Origin: Chryseobacterium herbae
GTDB taxonomy: Bacteria > Bacteroidota > Bacteroidia > Flavobacteriales > Weeksellaceae
Assembly (NCBI RefSeq): GCF_025154075.1
Contig: NZ_JAOAMU010000005.1
Location: 186,001 to 250,000 of the forward strand
DNA length: 64,000 bases
Direction of reading: 5' to 3'
Shown here: positions 23,818 to 32,339 of the stretch, piece after piece
How positions within the stretch are numbered: the first letter of the stretch is position 1
Layout of the letters: every line of letters begins with the position of its first letter
Program-made: the position numbers and the translations under genes
The notes under the pieces: generated by a model
Seen by the model: the letters and a program-made list of their open reading frames with translations, nothing else
Databases searched by the model: none
Told to the model about the DNA's origin: nothing

Positions 23818-25026
23818 ATGAAACAGATCATCATTATCGGAGGCGGTGCAGCAGGCTTTTTCTGTGCATCGAATCTTGACGAAAAAAAATACAGCATTAC
23901 CATCCTGGAGCAGAACTCGGATGTACTTCAGAAGGTAAAAATCTCTGGCGGCGGACGTTGCAACGTCACCCATGCCTGTTTTGATCCCCGGGAACTGGTT
24001 CAGTTTTACCCGAGGGGTAACAAGGAATTGTTAAGTGTTTTCACTAAATTTCAACCAGGGGATACGATGGATTGGTTTGACCAACGCAGTGTTCCTTTGA
24101 AAATAGAGAATGACAACCGGGTATTTCCGGAAAGCAATTCTTCACAGACCATTATCAATACTTTCCAGACTGAAATTCAGAATAAAAAAGTAGAGGTTAA
24201 AACAAAATGTTCCGTTAAGGAAATTGAAAAACAGGGTGAAAAATATCTTGTCAAGACCAGTTTGGGAGATTTTCAGGCGGATTATGTCGTTTATACGACC
24301 GGAAGTTCTCCGAAATCATTGAAGATCATTGAAAATCTGGGTCATAAGATCGTGGATCTTGTTCCATCTCTTTTTACATTCAATATTAAAGATGAGCTGT
24401 TACAGGATATTCCCGGAACCAGCTTTGAAAATGCCGAAATTTCAATTCCTGCTTTAAAAACTGAGGAAAGCGGACCTTTATTGATTACCCATTGGGGCCT
24501 TTCCGGACCAGCTGTTCTGAAAATTTCAGCGTGGGAAGCGATAAGTCTGGCCAAATCAAAGTATCATTTTGAGATCGAAGTGAATTTTATTTCAAAATCT
24601 ATGGATGAAGCAGAAGAAAGTTTCCATAATTTTAAACAGTCCAATCCGAAAAAGACAATTGGGCAGGCAAAGATCTTTGATGTCACCAACAGGTTCTGGC
24701 AAAAAGTACTTGATGTTTCAAAAGTTGACCTTAATAAGCAAGTTTCCCAAATTTCTGGAAAAGAAATGCAAAAGATCCTTGAAAACCTTTGCAGAAAAAA
24801 GCTTAAGGTTACAGGAAAATCTACGTTTAAAGATGAGTTTGTGACCGCCGGAGGTGTTGATTTAAAGGAAATTAACTTCAAAAACATGACTTCAAAACTT
24901 CTTCCCAATTTCCATATTGCCGGTGAAGTTCTGAATATTGATGCGGTGACGGGAGGTTTTAATTTTCAGGCTTGCTGGAGTGAAGGATGGCTTATTTCAC
25001 AACATTTAAATCATTTGGAGATATGA
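23818..25026 (+). CDS. HI0933-family NAD(P)/FAD-dependent oxidoreductase
   Basis: A 402-residue flavoprotein with a dinucleotide-binding motif at the start (IIIIGGGAAGFFCA), the family-specific KISGGGRCNVTHACFDP (about 42-57) and a C-terminal FAD motif with ITGG-like AVTGGFNFQACWSEGW. The HI0933/YhiN family is widely conserved but its substrate is unclear; related proteins are suggested to act in tRNA or cofactor redox chemistry. It starts a four-gene operon and overlaps the next gene by an ATGA. Biological role unresolved. Confidence 0.88.
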   Translation: MKQIIIIGGGAAGFFCASNLDEKKYSITILEQNSDVLQKVKISGGGRCNVTHACFDPRELVQFYPRGNKELLSVFTKFQPGDTMDWFDQRSVPLKIENDNRVFPESNSSQTIINTFQTEIQNKKVEVKTKCSVKEIEKQGEKYLVKTSLGDFQADYVVYTTGSSPKSLKIIENLGHKIVDLVPSLFTFNIKDELLQDIPGTSFENAEISIPALKTEESGPLLITHWGLSGPAVLKISAWEAISLAKSKYHFEIEVNFISKSMDEAEESFHNFKQSNPKKTIGQAKIFDVTNRFWQKVLDVSKVDLNKQVSQISGKEMQKILENLCRKKLKVTGKSTFKDEFVTAGGVDLKEINFKNMTSKLLPNFHIAGEVLNIDAVTGGFNFQACWSEGWLISQHLNHLEI

Positions 25027-25433
25027 AAAAAATAACAGTATTAGCTCTGATTTTCTTATCAGTGACTGCATTTTCACAGGTTCAGGAAACAAAGGCTCCT
25101 GCTACAGATTCTTCCAGCGATCGTCGTGATCCAGAAGATCAGAAACCAGCGGAATACCCGGGAGGAATCAGACAGTTTATGACCATCGTGAGTCAAAAAA
25201 TAAGAGTAAACCGTATAAAAGGAGGTAAAGGAGAATTACGGTCCAAAGCAAAATTTGCAGTTAACATTAATGGAGAAATAGAAAAAGTGACTGTAACCGG
25301 AAGTAATGAAGATCTTAACCGGGAAGTAGAAAGAACCATCAACTCTATAAAGACTAAATGGGCACCTGCAACCTACAAAGGATCTCCCATATTGACATGG
25401 TACAATCTTCCTTTTGTCGTTAATTTCGACTAA
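25023..25433 (+). CDS. Secreted protein with a TonB C-terminal-like domain (short)
   Basis: Translation from the ATGA overlap with the flavoprotein gene gives 136 residues with a signal peptide (MKKITVLALIFLSVTAFSQ) and a domain of about 85 residues whose pattern (EYPGGIRQFMTIVSQKIRVN, then FAVNINGEIEKVTVTGSNED and TKWAPATYKGSPILTWYNLP) resembles TonB C-terminal domains. It lacks a membrane anchor. The protein at 14426 has the same closing pattern (KW-PA-GRPV---LPL). These may be periplasmic stand-alone TonB-CTD folds; role unknown. Confidence 0.72.
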   Translation: MKKITVLALIFLSVTAFSQVQETKAPATDSSSDRRDPEDQKPAEYPGGIRQFMTIVSQKIRVNRIKGGKGELRSKAKFAVNINGEIEKVTVTGSNEDLNREVERTINSIKTKWAPATYKGSPILTWYNLPFVVNFD

Positions 25434-25440
25434 ATATAAT

Positions 25441-26079
25441 ATGCTTCCCGCCAGGAAATATATCCCTTCTATCTTGAAAACCCTTTTGATTGTGGGGTTT
25501 GGATATTTTTTTTGGCTGATGCTTAAAATTACCCTCGAATATATTCCCTTCAATCCGAATGTAAGCTTTCTGATGATCAAGCAGACGGAAGTTCAGGACA
25601 GGCCGGAATATCTTTCGTTTTTCTACACCCACGTGTATACCAGTATTTTTGTGCTGTTTTCCGGATTTCTGGCTATTCTCAGAAAGGATTTCGGGATTAA
25701 AAACTTTCATAGGAATATTGGAAAAGTCTACATTTTTTTAATTCTAATTCTAGCCGCACCCTCTGGAATCTACATGGGATTTTTTGCCAACGGAGGCTAC
25801 CTTTCCAAAATGTCATTCGTTATTTTAGGCTCTCTATGGTGGTTTTCTACGTATAAAGCCTATCAAGCTGCAAGACAGAAAAGGTTTAAGGAACATAAGC
25901 AGTGGATGTGGCGTAGTTTTGCACTCACTTTATCTGCCCTCACTTTACGAATCTGGAAAGTAATTATTGTATATTTATTCCACCCAAATCCTATGGATGT
26001 CTACCAGATTATCGCATGGCTGGGCTGGATTCCCAATATCCTTTTAATTGAATACCTAATAACAAAAAAACATATATGA
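25441..26079 (+). CDS. DUF2306-like membrane protein
   Basis: From the ATG at 25441 the protein is 212 residues with about six membrane segments (for example LLIVGFGYFFWLML, FFYTHVYTSIFVLFSGFLAI, WLGWIPNILLIEYLI). The HVYTSIFVLFSGF and HKQWMWRSFALTLSALTLRIW segments fit DUF2306 proteins, which carry conserved histidines in the helices and may bind heme or metal. Starts further upstream would overlap the preceding gene and add no family-like sequence. It overlaps the next gene by ATGA, so expression is coupled. Function unknown. Confidence 0.78.
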   Translation: MLPARKYIPSILKTLLIVGFGYFFWLMLKITLEYIPFNPNVSFLMIKQTEVQDRPEYLSFFYTHVYTSIFVLFSGFLAILRKDFGIKNFHRNIGKVYIFLILILAAPSGIYMGFFANGGYLSKMSFVILGSLWWFSTYKAYQAARQKRFKEHKQWMWRSFALTLSALTLRIWKVIIVYLFHPNPMDVYQIIAWLGWIPNILLIEYLITKKHI

Positions 26080-26993
26080 AAATTTTAAATTACACCCTTA
26101 TCTCTTTGCTGGCAGTCTCTCTGCTGAGCTGTAAGAAAGATGGGAAAATAACCGAAACAGGAAAAGATTCTGTGATTGCTAAAAAGGATTCCGTTGTGGT
26201 TCCTGAAATTTATAAAGAATATTACGGAATTTATACCGGAGATTTTGCCGGAAAAGAAATGATTACTTCTGACGATGGCGAAAAATATGAAGATTTCGTG
26301 AATAAGAAAATTTCTTTGAAGATCAACAGGATCACCAAGGACAGTGTTTACGGACAAAGTATTGTCAATGGTAATCAGCGTCCTTTCAGGGGTGTTTTTA
26401 ATGAAAGTATGAAATCTTTTGTCCTGGATGAGCCCGGAAATGATAAAACCGACGGTAGATTTGAAATAAAATTAAGCGGCGACAGCATCACCGGAAAATG
26501 GAATGCTTTCAATAAAACAGCGGTAAAATCGCCTTTAAAAACCATTAAACTTTCCAAGAAAGACTTTGTCTACAACCCAAACTTTATGCTGGATCAGGAT
26601 TCCGATCTCGTAGACTGGTCTAATCCGAAGGATTTTGTAGAAAAATACACCAATGAAGAAACCGGAAAAACAGAAAGCTATACGACCTCCAAAAACAGAA
26701 TGGCTTCTGAAGCTATTTTTAAACTGAATGCTTCCAAACAGAAACTGACGGAGAAGGAACTTAAAAATTTAAGAAAAATAGATCTTGAGATCATTAAAAA
26801 TTCTGTTTTTGCCAGACATGGCTATTCTTTCAAAAAGGAAACGTACAGATATTTCTTTGAACAGACTGATTGGTATATTCCTGTGTCCAATAATGTAGAT
26901 AAAGAGCTTTCTCCAATGGAAAAGGACAATGTAGCATTGCTGAACCGTTTCATCAAGTATGCGGAAGATAAATACGACAGTTTCGGAAGATAG
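26076..26993 (+). CDS. YARHG-domain lipoprotein
   Basis: A 305-residue protein with a lipoprotein signal (LLAVSLLSC, lipidated C19) followed by KKDGK, a beta-rich middle domain (IYTGDFAGKEMI onward, about 50-170), and a C-terminal YARHG domain: EIIKNSVFARHGYSFKKETY and then FFEQTDWYIP (about 245-275). YARHG domains occur in extracellular or periplasmic proteins and are of unknown function. It closes the operon that begins with the HI0933-type protein. Absence of an Asp after the lipid Cys suggests sorting to the outer membrane. Confidence 0.85.
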   Translation: MKILNYTLISLLAVSLLSCKKDGKITETGKDSVIAKKDSVVVPEIYKEYYGIYTGDFAGKEMITSDDGEKYEDFVNKKISLKINRITKDSVYGQSIVNGNQRPFRGVFNESMKSFVLDEPGNDKTDGRFEIKLSGDSITGKWNAFNKTAVKSPLKTIKLSKKDFVYNPNFMLDQDSDLVDWSNPKDFVEKYTNEETGKTESYTTSKNRMASEAIFKLNASKQKLTEKELKNLRKIDLEIIKNSVFARHGYSFKKETYRYFFEQTDWYIPVSNNVDKELSPMEKDNVALLNRFIKYAEDKYDSFGR

Positions 26994-26994
26994 G

Positions 26995-27068
26995 AAACGT
27001 GAATGGTCAATTTTGCTTCGCAAGTGAATGGTGAGTTTTTTGGGGAGATATCAGATTTCAGACAACCC
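26995..27068 (-). repeat. Mosaic TTGCGAAGCAA repeat, inverted copy
   Basis: On the minus strand this reads TGGGTTGTCTGAAATCTGAT, then TCACCATTCACTTGCGAAGC and AAAATTGACCATTCACG. It matches 20818-20902 module for module. ACCATTCAC occurs on both sides of the TTGC-GAA-GCAA hairpin. The rest of the gap to 27223 shows no gene. Confidence 0.75.
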
Positions 27069-27223
27069 AATAACTTCCAACGAACATGAATCGATAAGAA
27101 ATGAGTTTATTAAAGAGCATAAGATGAGAAATGGATCCCTGCTGAAGAAAACGGCACAAAAGTAAGGGACAGAATACGACAGTCTTTAATTTTCATCCTT
27201 GAATAACAGGAAAAAAACCAGGT

Positions 27224-27619
27224 TTACAGGCTAAGTTCTTCTTCCTTTTTTGGATTTAATTTTACAAAAAGATACAGCATTAGGCATCCGGCAGCATAAC
27301 ACAGAATATCTACCCACGAGAAAGAATTTCCAATGACGGTATACATAAAGTCTCCAGGGCGGAAGCCTAGTTTTTCTGCCACCGTAAAGTATTGTGCAAA
27401 TTCTACAATACATGAAAAAACAAAAATCCCAAGAATAAGTTTCTCATTGTTTATTTTCACTAAACTCTTTACGAAAGTGTAGAGAAGCATCACGACAATA
27501 ACATCTCCGAGATAAGCTCTTACAAAGAAGATATCTGCCAGCTTGGTGGCAATCAAGACTTCTATGAGAAAGATCAATATGGTGAGAAGAAGATATTTCA
27601 GACTGAATTTTAACTCCAT
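27224..27619 (-). CDS. DUF2809-like membrane protein
   Basis: A 131-residue protein with four hydrophobic helices (about 7-26, 36-52, 60-76, 105-122). The RAYLGDVIVVMLLYTFVKS and GRPGDF-like LGFRPGDFMYTVIGNSFSWVD segments are characteristic of DUF2809 proteins, in which a D in the second and fourth helices is conserved. It is a single-gene unit opposite the YARHG gene. Function unknown; it may be related to the VanZ superfamily. Confidence 0.8.
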   Translation of the reverse strand: MELKFSLKYLLLTILIFLIEVLIATKLADIFFVRAYLGDVIVVMLLYTFVKSLVKINNEKLILGIFVFSCIVEFAQYFTVAEKLGFRPGDFMYTVIGNSFSWVDILCYAAGCLMLYLFVKLNPKKEEELSL

Positions 27620-27639
27620 GTTTGTTTTAAGTTTTTGCT

Positions 27640-27696
27640 AAAGCCTTTCTATGGTTCGTTATTGTTTAAGCGGGCTAAAGCCCGCTCCTATTGAAT
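27640..27696. repeat. REP-like element with GGGCTAAAGCCC palindrome, copy 1
   Basis: GCTAAAGCC at 27649 is followed by GCGGGCTAAAGCCCGC (27670-27685) and TCCTATTGA. The same arrangement, first a weak and then a strong palindrome and TCCTATTGA, recurs at 63750-63818. Both copies lie in intergenic DNA. Confidence 0.75.
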
Positions 27697-27725
27697 AAAT
27701 ACAACCTCATTCAATTTTCGGTCAT

Positions 27726-27753
27726 AAAAAATCGGTATTCAAAGAACACCGAT
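27726..27753 (-). terminator. Intrinsic terminator after the redoxin gene
   Basis: On the minus strand ATCGGT and ACCGAT pair around GTTCTTTGAAT and are followed by TTTTTT. It is 29 bases past the redoxin stop codon. Confidence 0.8.
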
Positions 27754-27781
27754 CTTATGTTAAATTGCTAAAGCAAATATA

Positions 27782-28441
27782 TTATTTCTTTACTTTGATT
27801 GTACATCCAATGGCAACTGTTTTGTCCATTTTTACAGATTCTCCCTTGATCAGGGCATTCACCGCATCTTGAACATAATATTCCGATACATCATTCGGAT
27901 TTTCGTAGTTGTTGTCGATGGCACCGATATATTTCACGATATTCTTTCCGTTTTCTTTCTTCAGGACGAAAACGTGGGGTGTTTTTGTGGCTCCATAAAG
28001 CGGATATACCTTCTGTCCTTCATCCACAAGATATGGGAAGGTAAAGCCCTTCTCTTTGGCTCTGTCGATCATCTGTTTGTAGCCGTCTTCAGGCTGTACA
28101 TTCGGATCGTTGGGATTAACAGCAATAACCGGATACCCCTGATTTTTGAATTTCTTATCCAGCTCTACAATTCTGTCCTCATATTTTTTGGCATACGGGC
28201 AATGGTTGCAGGTGAAAACGACTATAAATCCTTTTGCGCTTTTAAAATCACTTAAAGAAACCATTTTCCCGTCAATATTTTTCAGCTTAAAATCAGCCGC
28301 TGCATCTCCTACTTCATAGCCTTTTGAAGAGGCCGGTGAATTCACTTTCTGAGATCCCTCCTTTTCATGATCTGCAGCTGTAAAGCTTAGCAATCCAAGC
28401 CCGGCAATGAATGCCGCCATTAAAATTTTCAGGTTTTTCAT
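27782..28441 (-). CDS. Exported thioredoxin-fold redoxin (AhpC/TSA-like)
   Basis: A 219-residue protein with a signal peptide (MKNLKILMAAFIAGLGLLSF onward, cleaved near residue 23) and a redoxin domain. The motif VVFTCNHCPYAKKYEDR (about 73-89) carries a CxxC, as in the thioredoxin-like family found widely in Bacteroidota. Later motifs include VIAVNPNDPN and GATKTPHVFVL, with the cis-Pro TPHVF typical of thioredoxin folds. It follows the TlpA-like gene by 7 bases, suggesting a periplasmic redox pair. The partner substrate is unknown. Confidence 0.88.
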   Translation of the reverse strand: MKNLKILMAAFIAGLGLLSFTAADHEKEGSQKVNSPASSKGYEVGDAAADFKLKNIDGKMVSLSDFKSAKGFIVVFTCNHCPYAKKYEDRIVELDKKFKNQGYPVIAVNPNDPNVQPEDGYKQMIDRAKEKGFTFPYLVDEGQKVYPLYGATKTPHVFVLKKENGKNIVKYIGAIDNNYENPNDVSEYYVQDAVNALIKGESVKMDKTVAIGCTIKVKK

Positions 28442-28448
28442 ATTTATT

Positions 28449-28943
28449 TTATTGTAAGTTATCGTTAATTGTTTTTTCGAGATCTTCTTTGCTCATTTCG
28501 CCATCGTTGAAATGTACTTTTTGGCCGTTTTTATAGAAAATGGTTACGGGAATGTTTCCGTCCCAGTTCTTTTCAAACCTTGGAATCCAGGTATTCATTC
28601 TTTTGATGTCGTCCAGCAGGATTACTTCGGCGGTAAGATTTTTATTTTTGATGAACTTAATGACTCTTTCCTTATCTACCAATCTGTCTAACGAAACCAG
28701 GATCATTTTAAATTTTGGGTTATCCTTCAACTTATTGTTGACCTCCATAAAATCAGGCAGTTCCTTTACACAAGGAGCACAAGTTGTGGCCCAGAAATTG
28801 ACCACCAAAAGCTTATCATTCTCCTTCTGAATGCGTTTTTCAAGGTCTTCATATTTCATGGAGGGGACATCTGTCTGCTGGGCATTAAAAGCTGTAATAC
28901 ACAGAAAAACAGTTAATAAGGTTAATAAATTCTTCATATTCAA
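28449..28943 (-). CDS. TlpA-like periplasmic thioredoxin
   Basis: A 164-residue protein with a signal peptide (MNMKNLLTLLTVFLCITAFNAQ) and a thioredoxin fold whose active site is WATTCAPCVKE (CAPC, about residues 53-56). The cis-proline region IPVTIFYKNG (about 130) is also clear. Such proteins reduce disulfides in the periplasm, often for cytochrome maturation or oxidative stress. It is the first gene of a two-gene unit with the redoxin. No ccm genes are nearby to assign it further. Confidence 0.9.
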   Translation of the reverse strand: MNMKNLLTLLTVFLCITAFNAQQTDVPSMKYEDLEKRIQKENDKLLVVNFWATTCAPCVKELPDFMEVNNKLKDNPKFKMILVSLDRLVDKERVIKFIKNKNLTAEVILLDDIKRMNTWIPRFEKNWDGNIPVTIFYKNGQKVHFNDGEMSKEDLEKTINDNLQ

Positions 28944-29088
28944 AAATAGTCATTAATTATCATTTAAATCCAGGGTGATCTTTATCTGCTTTGTGGTTGG
29001 ATAAAAAGCTGGAGAAATAGTTAAATGGGTCTTTTATATTAGATACTTTTAAATTCCTCTGATCAATTAGTTTTTAAATAAGGCTGTT

Positions 29089-29125
29089 TTAACCGTGTCA
29101 AGGTTTTGAACCTTGACACGGTTAA
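29089..29125. repeat. 17-base perfect palindrome in a 400-base gap
   Basis: TTAACCGTGTCAAGGTT and AACCTTGACACGGTTAA flank a 3-base loop TTG. No T run follows, so it looks like a REP-type palindrome rather than a terminator. The remaining gap 28944-29343 shows no gene. Confidence 0.8.
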
Positions 29126-29343
29126 CTGGATTACGAAGATCTAAGCCGATTCAGGCTTCCTGACTATAATTAAAATAAAAAACTCTTATCCCGAACACAC
29201 ATTATTTAAATAAGGTTGAGAATGCAGTAAAAGAAGCATTTATTGATTTTTCATTGATAATTTTAACATTATTTTTTTAATCACAACCCATTGAATTAAA
29301 AGAAATTAAATGTAAATTAGCATACAATCAAAACAAAAATATT

Positions 29344-29508
29344 ATGAAAAAATCAAATTTTCAGCCTAAAAAGCTGACCAAAAAAGAGCTTAAGAAAATT
29401 AGCGGTGGAGTAAGACCGATTTGTCCACTGGTGGTGAGCTGCTTTGATCCGGCAACGGGTGAAGAACAATACGGAGTATATGGAATTCAGGACGGACCAT
29501 GCTGCTAA
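29344..29508 (+). CDS. GG-leader cysteine-containing peptide, 54 residues (first of a tandem pair)
   Basis: The leader MKKSNFQPKKLTKKELKKIS ends in GG at residues 21-22; the core of 32 residues has four cysteines and ends GPCC. The leader pattern (KKLTKKELKKISGG) matches the next gene (RKLTKKELKEISGG) and resembles Chryseobacterium bacteriocin-like/RiPP leaders. A TAAATTAG box, a variant of the -7 motif, lies about 30 bases upstream. No modification or export gene is adjacent, so the product would depend on enzymes elsewhere. Function unknown. Confidence 0.7.
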   Translation: MKKSNFQPKKLTKKELKKISGGVRPICPLVVSCFDPATGEEQYGVYGIQDGPCC

Positions 29509-29535
29509 GTATTGATCATCATTAGATCAAGATGT

Positions 29536-29694
29536 ATGAAAAACTCAAACATTCAAAGCAGAAAGCTCACGAAAAAGGAGCTGAAAGAGATCAGCGGAGG
29601 CGCTTCATGTGCTGAAGGCCTGTGTAAACTCAGGGGTGTACCGAGTCATTTCATGATTATCGGCCCGAGAGGCAAAGATGGATACTGCTGTTAA
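29536..29694 (+). CDS. GG-leader cysteine-containing peptide, 52 residues (second of a tandem pair)
   Basis: From the ATG at 29536 the product is 52 residues: leader MKNSNIQSRKLTKKELKEIS then GG, and a 30-residue core (ASCAEGLCKLRG ... GYCC) with four cysteines, again ending in CC. An upstream ATG at 29512 would add eight residues unlike the sister peptide. It follows the sister gene by 27 bases and shares its leader, so the pair probably arose by duplication with a diverged core. It is closed by a strong bidirectional terminator shared with mutS. Confidence 0.7.
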   Translation: MKNSNIQSRKLTKKELKEISGGASCAEGLCKLRGVPSHFMIIGPRGKDGYCC

Positions 29695-29708
29695 TCTTCA
29701 GATAGGAT

Positions 29709-29745
29709 AAAAAAATGATTGGACTAACCTCCAATCATTTTTTTT
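29709..29745. terminator. Bidirectional terminator between GG-leader peptides and mutS
   Basis: AAAAAAATGATTGGA and TCCAATCATTTTTTT form a perfect 15-base stem around CTAACC, with A and T runs on both sides. The last codons of mutS lie within it. Confidence 0.92.
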
Positions 29746-32312
29746 ATCGAATTCAGCTTCATTAAAGCTTCAATAGGTGTCAGTGTATTGATATCTATTT
29801 TCGTCAGTTCTTCGCGGATATTTTCCAGAACCGGATCATCCAGCTGGAAGAACGAAAGCTGCATATTTTCTTCTGTGACTCTTTTGATGCTTTCAGAAGT
29901 ACTGGTGCTTTGTGTACGGCTTGCTTCAAGGGTTTTCAGGATCTCATTGGCCCTGTTGACTACCTTTGCCGGCATTCCCGCCAGTTTAGCCACATGGATA
30001 CCAAAACTGTGCTCGCTACCTCCCGGAACCAGCTTTCTTAAGAAGATGATATTTCCTTTGTTTTCCTGAATGGAAACGTGGAAATTTTTCACTCTCTCAA
30101 AATTCACGGTCATTTCATTCAGCTCATGATAATGCGTTGCAAACAGGGTTTTAGCCTGTGTAGGATGCTGGTGAAGGTATTCTGCAATAGCCCATGCGAT
30201 GGAAACCCCGTCATAGGTAGAGGTTCCACGTCCGATCTCATCTAAAAGAATCAGACTTCGCTCCGAGATATTATTCAGGATATTCGCTGCCTCGTTCATC
30301 TCCACCATGAACGTAGATTCACCGGCAGAAATATTGTCGGTAGCTCCTACCCTTGTGAAAATTTTATCTAACACCCCGATCTCAGCATGTTTTGCAGGCA
30401 CAAAACTTCCGATCTGAGCCAAAAGACATACAATCGCAGTCTGGCGAAGGATCGCTGATTTACCGGCCATGTTCGGACCTGTAACCATAATGATCTGCTG
30501 GGAGTCTTTATCTAAAAAGATATCATTCGGAATATATTTTTCCCCTAAAGGAAGTGCGTTTTCAATAATCGGGTGTCTTGCTTCTTTTAAATCTATAGCA
30601 TAGCCCTGGTTCAGAACCGGCTTTGTATAACTTTCTGAAACAGCCAGTTCCGATAATCCTGCCGCTACATCAAGCTGCGCAATAATATTAGAATTCCCCT
30701 GAATCTGATCCATATAGACCATGGTTTCGGCACATACATTTCTGTACAGCTGATTTTCCAGAACGCCTATTTTTTCTTCGGCACCAAGGATCTGGCTTTC
30801 ATATTCTTTCAGTTCTTCGGTGATGTAGCGTTCTGCATTCACAAGCGTCTGCTTTCTTAACCATTCACCCGGAACTTTATCTTTATGGGCATTTCTTACT
30901 TCTATATAATATCCGAAAACATTATTAAAATCTATTTTAAGGCTTGAAATTCCCGTTCTTTCAATTTCTCTCTGGCACATATCATCCAGAAAACCGCGGC
31001 CTTTGTTCTGCAGGTTTCTCAATCTGTCGAGTTCTTCGGATATGTTTGCTTTGATTACATTTCCTTTTGAAATATTCACCGGAAGCTCTTCATTCAGATG
31101 ATTTTGTAAAAACTTGATCAGCTCTTCCATATCAAACAAAGGTTCCAGCCAGGCCAGAACATCTGCATGCGGATGAAGCAAAGCTTTTATCTCATGAATA
31201 TTGATCAAACTCTGACGCAGATAGCCCAGTTCTTTCGGAGATATCTTTTCTGCAGCCAGTTTTCCCATCAGTCGGTCAAGATCCGAAATGGATTTCAACA
31301 GCTGACAGATTTCGTATTTCAGATGATCTTTTTCGTTCAGAAAATCAATCAGAGAAAGCCTTCTCATGATCTCCTCTACAGATTTTAACGGAAGAATAAT
31401 CCTTCTTCTCAGTAATCTTCCTCCCATGGGAGTAGACGTTTTATCAATAATATCCAGCAACGACTTCCCTTGTGGATTACTCGGATATACAATTTCAAGG
31501 TTTCTTAATGTAAAATTGTCCATCATCAGATAATCTTCCTGCGGAATAATCTGAAGTTTCGTAATATGGGCAAGCAGATTGTGGTGGGTATCTTCCACCA
31601 GGTAAGCAAAAATGGCTCCTGCCGCTGTAATGGCAAGCGGAAGATTTTCAATACCAAAACCTTTTAGAGACTTCGTTTTAAAATGGGAAGTCAGTTTTTC
31701 GTAGGCAAAATTATATTGGAAAGCCCAGTCTTCAAGTTTAAAGGCACTTTTATTTTTAAGCTGTTCTGGCAATTGAACACTTCTCTGATAAACAATCTCG
31801 CTCGGATCAAAAGTATTGATGATATGAAGAATTTTTTCTAAATTTCCTTCACTCACCAAAAACTCACCGGTAGAAACATCTACCATGGCAATTCCGAACT
31901 TTTCTTTTTCTTTATGCAGGGAAAGCAGGAAGTTGTTCTTTTTTGAATTTAAAACCTGATCATTGAACGTCACTCCGGGTGTCACAAGCTCTGTAACGCC
32001 TCTTTTAACAATTCCTTTGACGGTTTTCGGATCTTCCAGCTGATCGCAGATAGCGACTCTCATTCCGGCTCGTACCAGTTTCGGCAAATAAGAATCCACA
32101 GAATGATGCGGAAATCCGGCAAGCTCTATATGACCATCTCCATTCGCTCTTTTGGTAAGCACAATTCCGAGGATCTGAGAGGTTCTCACAGCATCCTGCC
32201 CGAAAGTTTCATAAAAGTCTCCTACTCTGAACAGCAGCAGTGCATCAGGGTATTTTGCCTTAATGGTATTGTACTGCGTCATGAGCGGAGTTTCCTTCTT
32301 CGTTTTTGCCAT
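29724..32312 (-). CDS. mutS: DNA mismatch repair protein MutS
   Basis: An 862-residue ATPase that recognises mismatches and small loops. The mismatch-reading Phe-x-Glu is F33-Y-E35 in GDFYETF, the hallmark of MutS1. Walker A (GPNMAGKSAILRQ, about 612), STFMVEM, Walker B (LLDEIGRGTSTYDG) and the ATHYHEL motif are in order. The C-terminal region is present, ending MKLNSIKKMIGG. Length fits E. coli MutS (853). It is a single-gene unit; no mutL is in the window. Confidence 0.98.
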   Translation of the reverse strand: MAKTKKETPLMTQYNTIKAKYPDALLLFRVGDFYETFGQDAVRTSQILGIVLTKRANGDGHIELAGFPHHSVDSYLPKLVRAGMRVAICDQLEDPKTVKGIVKRGVTELVTPGVTFNDQVLNSKKNNFLLSLHKEKEKFGIAMVDVSTGEFLVSEGNLEKILHIINTFDPSEIVYQRSVQLPEQLKNKSAFKLEDWAFQYNFAYEKLTSHFKTKSLKGFGIENLPLAITAAGAIFAYLVEDTHHNLLAHITKLQIIPQEDYLMMDNFTLRNLEIVYPSNPQGKSLLDIIDKTSTPMGGRLLRRRIILPLKSVEEIMRRLSLIDFLNEKDHLKYEICQLLKSISDLDRLMGKLAAEKISPKELGYLRQSLINIHEIKALLHPHADVLAWLEPLFDMEELIKFLQNHLNEELPVNISKGNVIKANISEELDRLRNLQNKGRGFLDDMCQREIERTGISSLKIDFNNVFGYYIEVRNAHKDKVPGEWLRKQTLVNAERYITEELKEYESQILGAEEKIGVLENQLYRNVCAETMVYMDQIQGNSNIIAQLDVAAGLSELAVSESYTKPVLNQGYAIDLKEARHPIIENALPLGEKYIPNDIFLDKDSQQIIMVTGPNMAGKSAILRQTAIVCLLAQIGSFVPAKHAEIGVLDKIFTRVGATDNISAGESTFMVEMNEAANILNNISERSLILLDEIGRGTSTYDGVSIAWAIAEYLHQHPTQAKTLFATHYHELNEMTVNFERVKNFHVSIQENKGNIIFLRKLVPGGSEHSFGIHVAKLAGMPAKVVNRANEILKTLEASRTQSTSTSESIKRVTEENMQLSFFQLDDPVLENIREELTKIDINTLTPIEALMKLNSIKKMIGG

Positions 32313-32339
32313 AATTAAAAATGAGCCCCAAATTTAATT

